Source: an uncultured Oscillospiraceae bacterium
GTDB lineage: Bacteria > Bacillota > Clostridia > Oscillospirales > Oscillospiraceae
Assembly (NCBI GenBank): GCA_910584045.1
Contig: CAJTYO010000096.1
Span: 1-7,209, forward strand
Length of the DNA: 7,209 nt
Direction: 5' to 3'
Shown: piece after piece, positions 1 to 5,315 of the stretch
Layout of the letters: each line of letters starts with the position of its first letter
How positions within the stretch are numbered: the stretch's first letter is position 1
Notes under the pieces: model-generated
Database searches by the model: none
Seen by the model: only the letters and a program-made list of their open reading frames with translations
Told to the model about the DNA's origin: nothing
Program-made: the position numbers and the translations under genes

Positions 1-5
1 AAATC

Positions 6-39
6 AGGTTAGACAGGTTCAAAAAACCTTGTCTAACCT
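6..39. repeat. Inverted repeat / stem-loop upstream of the aroF promoter
   Basis: Positions 6-15 (AGGTTAGACA) are the exact reverse complement of 30-39. With T29 bulged, the stem extends by 16-19 (GGTT) pairing with 25-28 (AACC), giving about 14 pairs around an A-rich loop. It lies 42 bases upstream of the -35 box of the aroF leader promoter. No clear T-run follows on the plus strand. On the minus strand the stem is followed by GATTT at the window edge. It may be the terminator of a gene lying left of the window, or a protein-binding palindrome. The repeat is directly visible, but its role is not. Confidence 0.55.
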
Positions 40-81
40 AATGATAGGGGTTGCATTTTCTGGGTTTCCCCCAATTTCCTC

Positions 82-110
82 TTGCCAACGGGAAAAAACC
101 GTGCTAAAAT
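82..110 (+). promoter_or_regulatory. Sigma-A type promoter of the aroF leader transcript
   Basis: A -35 hexamer TTGCCA (82-87) is separated by exactly 17 bases from a -10 hexamer TAAAAT (105-110). Each matches consensus at five of six positions, and TGC directly before the -10 gives an extended -10 TGn motif. Transcription should start near 116-118, about 25 bases before the leader-peptide ATG. It lies upstream of the leader peptide and attenuator, so all aroF mRNA made from it must pass through them. Confidence 0.75.
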
Positions 111-141
111 AACGCCAGATTTGAAATGCGAGGTTTTTGCC

Positions 142-198
142 ATGACATCCAGCCTGTTTGCCGCTTACTTCTATTTTACCTTTATCTGCTTTAAGTAG
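142..198 (+). CDS. Phe/Tyr-rich leader peptide of the aroF attenuator
   Basis: This 18-codon open frame encodes MTSSLFAAYFYFTFICFK and ends with TAG at 196-198. Seven of 18 residues are aromatic: Phe codons start at 157, 169, 175, 181 and 190, and Tyr codons at 166 and 172. There is no Trp codon. GAGG at 130-133 is a Shine-Dalgarno site 8 bases before the ATG, and a promoter lies just upstream. A terminator (246-284) and a competing structure (206-266) separate it from aroF, which makes the precursor of Phe and Tyr. The composition resembles the enterobacterial pheA and pheST leader peptides. The inferred role is a cis-acting sensor of charged tRNA-Phe and tRNA-Tyr, with the peptide itself having no further function. 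Annotation pipelines usually miss ORFs of this size. Translation has not been shown. Confidence 0.75.
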   Translation: MTSSLFAAYFYFTFICFK

Positions 199-205
199 AT
201 AAGGG

Positions 206-266
206 TTGTTTTGCTGCGGTAAAGGGCAGGTCGGAAAAATACATTCCGGGTCTTACAGTAAAACAG
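206..266 (+). promoter_or_regulatory. Predicted antiterminator of the aroF attenuator
   Basis: Segment 206-216 (TTGTTTTGCTG) pairs with 256-266 (CAGTAAAACAG) over 11 continuous pairs, two of them G-U. Further pairing brings 220-225 against 251-255 with one bulge, and a nested five-pair hairpin joins 232-236 (CGGAA) to 244-248 (TTCCG). Most of this uses the left arm of the terminator at 246-258, so the two structures exclude each other. In addition, 216-223 can pair with 157-164 inside the leader ORF over eight pairs. This alternative would hold the antiterminator strand whenever the leader is not translated. The pairings were read by eye and no folding energy was computed. Confidence 0.65.
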
Positions 267-284
267 CTGTAGGACCCGGTTTTT
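246..284 (+). terminator. Intrinsic terminator (attenuator) in the aroF leader
   Basis: The arms 246-258 (CCGGGTCTTACAG) and 267-279 (CTGTAGGACCCGG) form a 13-pair stem with a single G-U pair and an 8-base loop. Five T residues follow directly (280-284), and TTTT recurs at 287-290. This is a textbook Rho-independent terminator. It lies between the leader peptide stop (198) and the aroF start (327), so it would stop leader transcripts before aroF. Since it is downstream of its own promoter and overlaps a competing antiterminator, it is best read as a conditional attenuator. Confidence 0.85.
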
Positions 285-326
285 GCGTTTTCAAAATAAA
301 ATATTAAAGCAGAGGAGCGCTGTAAC

Positions 327-1352
327 ATGATCGTCATTTTGAAAAAGAACGCGGAAAAGAAACAGGTGGAGCTGTTCGACAGCTGGCTGCACAGCATGGG
401 TTTGGAGACCCACGCCTCCGTGGGCGCAAACCACAGTATCATCGGTCTGGTGGGCGACACGTCCCGGGTGGACATCGAGAGCATCCTGGCCCTGGACATC
501 GTGGAGACCGTCAAGCGTATCCAGGAGCCCTACAAGAACGCCAATCGGAAGTTCCACGAGCAGGATACCGTCATCACCCTGTCCAACGGGGCGAAAATCG
601 GCGGGGGGCACTTCCTGGTTATGGCCGGGCCCTGCTCAGTGGAGACCGAGGAGCAGATCATCTCCGTGGCCCGGTCCGTCAAGGCCGCCGGGGCCCAGGT
701 CCTCCGAGGCGGAGCCTTCAAGCCCCGGACCTCCCCCTACGCCTTCCAGGGCCTCCACGAGGATGGCATCCGGCTGCTGCTGGAGGCCCGGGCGGCCACG
801 GGGTTACCCATCGTCACAGAGATCATGGACGCCAAGCACCTGCCTCTCTTCGAGGAGGTGGATATCATCCAGGTGGGGGCCCGGAATATGCAGAACTTCG
901 AGCTGCTCAAGGAGCTGGGCAAGCTGCGCAAGCCGGTGCTCATCAAGCGAGGCATGGCTAACACCCTCCAAGAGCTGCTCATGAGCGCGGAGTATGTCAT
1001 GGCCGGCGGCAACGAACAGGTGATTCTCTGTGAGCGGGGCATCCGCACCTTTGAGACTGCCACCCGGAACACTATGGACCTGAGCGTCATCCCGGTGCTG
1101 CACCAGCTCAGCCACTTGCCGGTGGTGGTGGACCCCAGCCACGCCACAGGGCGTTGGGAGTTGGTGGCCCCCATGGCCCTGGGGGCCACGGCCTGCGGTG
1201 CGGACGGGCTGATCATCGAGGTCCATAACGACCCCGAGCACGCCCTGTGCGATGGGCCGCAGAGCCTGCGTCCGGAGAAGTTCGAAGCCATGATGGAGAA
1301 GGTCCGGGCCATCCGGCCCTATGCCGACCGCTCCTTCACCACCGGAGCATAA
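327..1352 (+). CDS. aroF: 3-deoxy-7-phosphoheptulonate (DAHP) synthase, type I-beta with N-terminal regulatory domain
   Basis: The enzyme condenses phosphoenolpyruvate with erythrose 4-phosphate to DAHP, the first step of the cytosolic shikimate pathway to Phe, Tyr and Trp. Residues 1 to about 70 look like the ferredoxin-like (ACT-related) domain that gives Thermotoga-type enzymes Tyr/Phe feedback control. The TIM barrel follows. It shows GPCSVE (101-106), GGAFKPRTSPYAFQG (128-142), QVGARNMQNF (182-191), IKRG (206-209), CERGIRTFE (235-243) and DPSHATG (269-275). The expected metal ligands are present: Cys103, His272, Glu298 and Asp309. The length of 341 aa is normal for the family. The ATG is preceded by AGAGGAG (311-317) with a 9-base gap. 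It appears monocistronic, with a leader-peptide attenuator in front and a terminator behind. The distinction aroF/aroG/aroH is only nomenclature here. Confidence 0.96.
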   Translation: MIVILKKNAEKKQVELFDSWLHSMGLETHASVGANHSIIGLVGDTSRVDIESILALDIVETVKRIQEPYKNANRKFHEQDTVITLSNGAKIGGGHFLVMAGPCSVETEEQIISVARSVKAAGAQVLRGGAFKPRTSPYAFQGLHEDGIRLLLEARAATGLPIVTEIMDAKHLPLFEEVDIIQVGARNMQNFELLKELGKLRKPVLIKRGMANTLQELLMSAEYVMAGGNEQVILCERGIRTFETATRNTMDLSVIPVLHQLSHLPVVVDPSHATGRWELVAPMALGATACGADGLIIEVHNDPEHALCDGPQSLRPEKFEAMMEKVRAIRPYADRSFTTGA

Positions 1353-1384
1353 CGGCGGACGAAACCCGCCGCGGCTGCTTTTTT
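1344..1384 (+). terminator. Probable Rho-independent terminator of aroF
   Basis: A GC stem of 1353-1358 (CGGCGG) with 1366-1371 (CCGCCG) starts right after the aroF stop codon at 1350-1352. An outer helix pairs AGCA (1346-1349) with TGCT (1376-1379) across a short internal loop, and the T-run at 1379-1384 follows. The hairpin overlaps the last codons of aroF. The internal loop makes it less canonical than the leader terminator. Confidence 0.6.
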
Positions 1385-1395
1385 GACACACGAAG

Positions 1396-1429
1396 AGGGG
1401 GAGAGACGGTCCGCGCCGTCTCTCCCCCT
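1396..1429. repeat. Perfect 14-pair inverted repeat between convergent aroF and guaB
   Basis: The arms 1396-1409 and 1416-1429 are exact reverse complements (AGGGGGAGAGACGG and CCGTCTCTCCCCCT) around the 6-base loop TCCGCG. It lies 25 bases beyond the guaB stop codon on the minus strand, so it is the natural candidate for the guaB 3' end. It could also back up the aroF terminator. Neither strand has a T-run after the stem, so it is not a canonical intrinsic terminator. It may stabilise the mRNA 3' end or act with Rho. Confidence 0.6.
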
Positions 1430-1454
1430 GCTGCTTGATGGTATTCTGTACGGG

Positions 1455-2969
1455 TCAGCCGTTGTTGGACTGGCCGCCATGGGCCTTGAGCACCACGTCG
1501 TGATACCCGCCCTCCACGATGGAGGTGGAGGACACCAGGGTCAGCCGGGCGTTCTGCTGGAGGCCGGGGATATCGGTGACGCCGCAGTTGCACATGGTGG
1601 ACTTGACCTTGTAAAGACTCTTGGCCACGTTCTCCTTCAGCGGACCGGCGTAGGTGACGTAGGAGTCCACACCCTCCTCGAAGGCCAGCCCACGGCCGCC
1701 GCCCAGATCGTAGCGCTGCCAGTTCCGGGCTCGGTTGGAGCCCTCGCCCCAGTACTCCTTCATGTACTGCCCGTTTACCAGCACCCGGTTGGTGGGGCTC
1801 TCGTCAAAGCGGGCGAAATACCGCCCCAGCATCACGAAGTCTGCCCCCATGGCGAGAGCCAGGGTAATGTGGTAGTCGTGGACGATGCCGCCGTCGGAGC
1901 AGATGGGCACATACACGCCGGTCTCCTTGAAATACTCGTCCCGGGCCGCGGCCACCTCGATGAGGGCCGTGGCCTGGCCCCGGCCGATGCCCTTGGTCTC
2001 CCGGGTGATGCAGATAGAGCCGCCGCCGATGCCCACCTTCACGAAGTCCGCCCCGGCCTCCGCCAGAAACCGGAACCCGTCCCGGTCCACCACGTTGCCC
2101 GCGCCCACCTTTACACTCTCGCCGTAGTGCTCGCGGATGAAGGCAAGGGTCTTGGCCTGCCAGCAGGAGTATCCCTCGGAGGAGTCGATACACAGCACAT
2201 CTGCCCCGGCCTCCACCAGGGCGGGGACACGGGTCTCATAGTCCTTGGTGTTGATGCCCGCGCCCACCATGTAGCGCTTTTGACCGTCCAACAGCTCGCC
2301 GGGATTCTCCTTGTGCTGTTCATAGTCCTTGCGGAAGACGAAGTACAACAGGCGTCCGTCGGCGCTGACGATGGGCAGGGAGTTGAGCTTGTGGTCCCAG
2401 ATGATGTCGTTGGCCTCCTTCAGGCTGGTACCCTCGGGGGCGGTGACCAATCTCTCTCTAGGGGTCATGAACTGGGATACGGGGGTGGCGGGGTCCATAC
2501 GGCTGACCCGGTAATCCCGGCTGGTGACGATGCCCAGCAGCTTTCCCTGGTTGGTGCCGTCGGCGGTGATGGCTACGGTGGAGTGCCCGTTGCGCTCCTT
2601 CAAATCCAGCACATCCTGGAGTGTGGCCTGAGGGGGCAGGTTGGAGTCGCTGGGGACGAAGCCGGCCTTGCAGCTTTTCACCCGGGCCACCATGGCGGCC
2701 TCGTCCTCCACGGACTGAGAGCCGTAGATAAAGCTGAGCCCGCCCTCCCGGGCCAGGGCCACGGCCAGCGTGTCGTTGGACACGGACTGCATGATGGCGG
2801 ACACCATGGGGATGGACAGCATGAGCGGACACAGCTCCTCCCCCTTGCGGAATTTCACCAGGGGAGTGCGGAGGGAAACGTTGGCCGGGACGCAGTCCGG
2901 GGAGGTGTAGCCGGGGATAAGCAGATACTCGCTGAAGGTGTGGGAGGGCTCGGGGTAGTAGTAGGCCAT
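1455..2969 (-). CDS. guaB: IMP dehydrogenase, Tritrichomonas-like clade, with CBS domains
   Basis: The enzyme oxidises IMP to XMP with NAD+, the committed and rate-limiting step of GMP synthesis in the cytosol. Counting from the ATG at 2969 it has 504 residues. A TIM barrel is interrupted by a CBS pair at about 103-220, with motifs such as LGIVTSRDYR and LNSLPIVSADGRL. The active-site loop is GIGGGSICITR with catalytic Cys320. Asp262 in CIDSSEGYS should contact the nicotinamide end of NAD, and Arg419-Tyr420 is the flap dyad that activates water. These positions equal those I recall for T. foetus IMPDH (Cys319, Asp261, Arg418-Tyr419) plus one, so the whole chain aligns almost without gaps. An in-frame GTG at 2978 is rejected because the SD site is only one base away. 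It is divergent from recJ with its own promoter. Confidence 0.95.
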   Translation of the reverse strand: MAYYYPEPSHTFSEYLLIPGYTSPDCVPANVSLRTPLVKFRKGEELCPLMLSIPMVSAIMQSVSNDTLAVALAREGGLSFIYGSQSVEDEAAMVARVKSCKAGFVPSDSNLPPQATLQDVLDLKERNGHSTVAITADGTNQGKLLGIVTSRDYRVSRMDPATPVSQFMTPRERLVTAPEGTSLKEANDIIWDHKLNSLPIVSADGRLLYFVFRKDYEQHKENPGELLDGQKRYMVGAGINTKDYETRVPALVEAGADVLCIDSSEGYSCWQAKTLAFIREHYGESVKVGAGNVVDRDGFRFLAEAGADFVKVGIGGGSICITRETKGIGRGQATALIEVAAARDEYFKETGVYVPICSDGGIVHDYHITLALAMGADFVMLGRYFARFDESPTNRVLVNGQYMKEYWGEGSNRARNWQRYDLGGGRGLAFEEGVDSYVTYAGPLKENVAKSLYKVKSTMCNCGVTDIPGLQQNARLTLVSSTSIVEGGYHDVVLKAHGGQSNNG

Positions 2970-2979
2970 GGGTGGCACG

Positions 2980-2986
2980 CTCCTTT
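2980..2986 (-). promoter_or_regulatory. Ribosome binding site that decides the guaB start
   Basis: On the minus strand AAAGGAG occupies 2986 down to 2980. The ATG at 2969-2967 lies 10 bases downstream, which is workable. The alternative GTG at 2978-2976 would leave a gap of one base, too close for initiation. The ATG therefore starts the protein as MAYYYPEP, and this makes the length and residue numbering fit the T. foetus enzyme. Confidence 0.7.
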
Positions 2987-3027
2987 ACAGTGTTTTTTAT
3001 CTGATCGAGCGGGTTTATTAATTGTAG

Positions 3028-3057
3028 ACCATACCATAAAAAGGAGGGATTTGTCAA
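3028..3057 (-). promoter_or_regulatory. guaB promoter
   Basis: Read on the minus strand, a perfect -35 TTGACA (3057-3052) is followed after 18 bases by TATGGT (3033-3028), which matches the -10 consensus at four of six positions and is preceded by TGG (extended -10 TGn). Transcription should start near 3021, leaving a 5' UTR of about 50 bases. That is too short for a purine riboswitch with an expression platform. Confidence 0.7.
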
Positions 3058-3110
3058 GGCGGCTGTTAGAAGTGCGTATTAATTTTCGCAAACCGAGGGG
3101 AAAAAGATTC

Positions 3111-3139
3111 TTTACCTTTTGCTCCTTTTTTGGTATAAT
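3111..3139 (+). promoter_or_regulatory. recJ promoter
   Basis: TTTACC (3111-3116, four of six to TTGACA) is separated by 17 bases from a perfect TATAAT (3134-3139), preceded by TGG (extended -10 TGn). Transcription should start near 3145-3147. The promoter is divergent from that of guaB, with 53 bases between the two -35 boxes. Any recJ start codon upstream of about 3145 would lie outside the transcript, which supports the GTG at 3185. Confidence 0.75.
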
Positions 3140-3184
3140 GTCTTTTGTTGTATAAAAATAGCCTTGGAGAGAGGGGGGAAGATC

Positions 3185-5263
3185 GTGAAATACGTCCGGT
3201 GGACAGGCGGCAGCTATGACGAGGCCGCTGCCCAGGCGCTTTGTGATGCCGGCTACTCCCGTCTCCTCTCCTCTGTACTGGCGGCCCGGGGTGTAAACAC
3301 GGCGGAGCAGGCCGCCCTGCTTCTGGAGCGGGAACGGGAGCTGAGCTGCTCCCCCTTCCTCATGAAGGATATGGATCTGGCCGTGGAGCGGATTCAACGG
3401 GCTTTGGCGGACGGCGAGCGCATAGCCGTCTTCGGAGATTACGATGTGGACGGCATCACCTCCACGGTGTTGCTGGTGGACTATCTGCGTTCCCGGGGGG
3501 CGGACTGCCTGCAGTACATTCCCCGCCGGGTGGAGGACGGCTACGGACTGGGGAAGGAGGCCCTTCGCACCCTGTATGCCCAGGGGGTGACCCTGGTGAT
3601 CACCGTGGACTGCGGCATCACCGGCGTGGAGGAGGCGCGCTTTGCCCGGGAGATCGGCCTGGACCTGGTCATCACCGACCACCACGAGTGCAAGGATGAG
3701 ATGCCCGTGGCCCAGGCGGTGGTGGACCCCCGCCGGCCGGACTGCCCTTACCCCTTTAAGCATCTGGCGGGGGTGGGCGTGGCGCTGAAGCTGGTGCTGG
3801 CCCTGGACGAGCAGCGGGAGGAGGCCATCTTCGCCCGGTACTGCACCCTGGCCGCCATCGGCACGGTGGCGGACGTGATGGAGATGACAGGGGAGAACCG
3901 GACCATCGTCTGCCGGGGTCTGGAGGCCATCGGCAGCACGGATTTTCTGGGCCTGCGGGCCCTGCTGCGGGAGACGGGGCTGGCGGACCGGGAGGTGTCC
4001 TCCACTCAGATTGGCTTCGTTCTGGCCCCTCGCATCAACGCCGCTGGGCGGATGGGGGAGGCGGAGCTGGCCGCGGACCTGCTGCTCACCGGAGACCCCG
4101 CCCGGGCGGAGGCCCTGGCGAGGCAGCTGTGCGGCCTGAACCGGGAGCGTCAGGCGGTGGAGCAGGACATCTTCGCCCAGGCGCTGGAGCAGATTGATCT
4201 GCTGCCCGCCGGGGAGCGCAGCGCCCTGGTGCTCTCCAGCGACGTGTGGCACCAGGGGGTGGTGGGCATCGTGGCCAGCCGCCTGAGCGAGCGCTTCTCC
4301 TGCCCCAGCTTTATGATCCACCTGCAAAACGGCGTGGGCAAGGGCTCCTGCCGCAGCTATGGCGGATTCAATCTCTTTGCCGCCCTGGAGTCCTGCAGAG
4401 ACCTGCTGATGGACTTCGGCGGGCACGAGCTGGCGGCGGGCTTCAATATCCGGGAGGAGGACATCCCCGCTTTCCGCCGCCGGATGAACCGCTGTGTGCG
4501 GGACTACCGCAACGGGGAGGCGCCGGTGTCCTCCCTGTCGGTGGACGTGATCGTCCGGCATCCGGAGTGGATGGTGCAGGAGGAGATGGAGGCGCTGTCC
4601 CGTCTGGAGCCCTACGGCGCGGGCAACGAGCGGCCTGTGTTCGCCCTGATGGGGGCTCGGGTGGAGAGCATGCAGGGCGTGGGGCAGAACCGGCATTTGA
4701 AGCTGCGTTTGTCCAAGGGGGACCAGCACTTCGACGCCATCTTCTTCTCCGTCTCCCCAGACGAGTGCGGCGTGTGCGCGGGGATGCGGGTGGACGCGGC
4801 CTTTCATCTGCAGATCAACGAGTTCCGCGGCGCCAGCAGCGTACAGCTGCAGCTGGTGGACCTGCGCCCAGCCGCCGGTCCCAGCCGCCGGGAGCTGGAA
4901 TGTCTGGAGCTGGTGGACCGCCTTGTGGCGGGGAAGGCGCTCACGGCGGAGGAGGCTCTGCGCCTGCTGCCGGAGCGGCGGCAGTTCGCGGCCCTGTGGC
5001 GGGCCATCGTCCAGCTGGAGGGTGAGGAGGCCGTCTCCCGCCTGCCCGCCCTGCGGCGGCTGGCCGGGGCCCTGGACGGGGCGGAGTCCTTCCTGCGCAC
5101 CGCGCTGGGGCTGGAGGTCTTCGCAGAGCGGGGGCTGGTCACCTTGACTGTCCGGGAGGATATGATGATATTGCAGCCCGTACCCGGCAGGAAGGCCGAC
5201 CTGGAGCAGAGCGCCTATGTGCGCGCCCTGCGAAAGGCGCTGGGGCAGGATGCTTCTTTTTGA
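3185..5263 (+). CDS. recJ: Single-stranded-DNA-specific 5'-3' exonuclease RecJ
   Basis: RecJ degrades single-stranded DNA 5'-3' in recombinational and mismatch repair. The 692 residues begin at GTG 3185, with AGAGGGGGG (3168-3177) seven bases upstream. An in-frame ATG at 3119 lies inside the promoter and is rejected. The DHH domain shows GDYDVDG (84-90) with Asp85, Asp87 and Asp89, VDCGITG with Asp142, TDHHE with Asp165-His166-His167, and Asp230 in GTVAD, all expected Mn-binding positions. APRINAAGRMGEA (281-293) follows. The DHHA1 domain contains WHQGVVGIVASRL and the glycine-rich GGHELAAGF (412-420). An OB-fold for DNA binding lies at about 455-570. A further C-terminal region of about 115 residues has no motif I can name. 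It is shorter than B. subtilis RecJ (about 786 aa). The stop overlaps the next ORF by four bases (TTGA). Confidence 0.95.
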   Translation: MKYVRWTGGSYDEAAAQALCDAGYSRLLSSVLAARGVNTAEQAALLLERERELSCSPFLMKDMDLAVERIQRALADGERIAVFGDYDVDGITSTVLLVDYLRSRGADCLQYIPRRVEDGYGLGKEALRTLYAQGVTLVITVDCGITGVEEARFAREIGLDLVITDHHECKDEMPVAQAVVDPRRPDCPYPFKHLAGVGVALKLVLALDEQREEAIFARYCTLAAIGTVADVMEMTGENRTIVCRGLEAIGSTDFLGLRALLRETGLADREVSSTQIGFVLAPRINAAGRMGEAELAADLLLTGDPARAEALARQLCGLNRERQAVEQDIFAQALEQIDLLPAGERSALVLSSDVWHQGVVGIVASRLSERFSCPSFMIHLQNGVGKGSCRSYGGFNLFAALESCRDLLMDFGGHELAAGFNIREEDIPAFRRRMNRCVRDYRNGEAPVSSLSVDVIVRHPEWMVQEEMEALSRLEPYGAGNERPVFALMGARVESMQGVGQNRHLKLRLSKGDQHFDAIFFSVSPDECGVCAGMRVDAAFHLQINEFRGASSVQLQLVDLRPAAGPSRRELECLELVDRLVAGKALTAEEALRLLPERRQFAALWRAIVQLEGEEAVSRLPALRRLAGALDGAESFLRTALGLEVFAERGLVTLTVREDMMILQPVPGRKADLEQSAYVRALRKALGQDASF

Positions 5264-5315
5264 AACGAAGCGGCAGATCGGGACTTGTTATGATGGCGGG
5301 ATGGCCGCCGCATAA
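5250..5315 (+). pseudogene. Possible out-of-frame 5' remnant of the GNAT gene
   Basis: An ATG at 5250 overlapping the recJ end opens a short frame that begins MLLFETKRQIG and stops at TAA 5313-5315. The start resembles the first beta strand of RimJ/RimL-type GNAT enzymes, which commonly begin M-x-LET-(E/K)-R-L-I. It is one frame away from the acetyltransferase ORF that continues through 5724. The simplest reading is that the original gene started here and lost about 25 codons plus frame. The match is about eight residues and could be chance. Confidence 0.4.

Noticed and set aside
126..194. Alternative leader ORF starting at ATG 126, Leu-rich (ends LLLFYLYLL)
   Set aside because: It has no Shine-Dalgarno site and would begin about 9 bases after the predicted transcription start. 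The overlapping ORF at 142 has GAGG at the right distance and its codons fit the aroF product. The Leu content follows from the pyrimidine-rich sequence being read in another frame.
117..326. T-box riboswitch upstream of aroF
   Set aside because: A T-box was the first expectation for a Firmicutes amino acid gene with a leader terminator. I see no AGGGTGGNACCGCG T-box sequence and no room for a Stem I, since the leader from transcription start to the terminator is only about 130 bases and contains an SD-led ORF.
2970..3021. Guanine/purine riboswitch in the guaB leader
   Set aside because: The predicted 5' UTR is about 50 bases, shorter than the aptamer plus an expression platform, and no purine-aptamer loop motifs or T-run hairpin are visible.
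1383..3155. 590-codon plus-strand open frame opposite guaB
   Set aside because: It is antisense to a well-conserved IMP dehydrogenase. Its His/Gly/Val/Leu-rich composition is what GC-rich third positions produce in the complementary frame, and it has no recognisable domain.
2855..4807. 650-codon minus-strand open frame opposite recJ, running into guaB
   Set aside because: It is the shadow of recJ on the opposite strand, full of low-information His, Gln, Leu and Gly, and it crosses the divergent promoters. No motif supports it.
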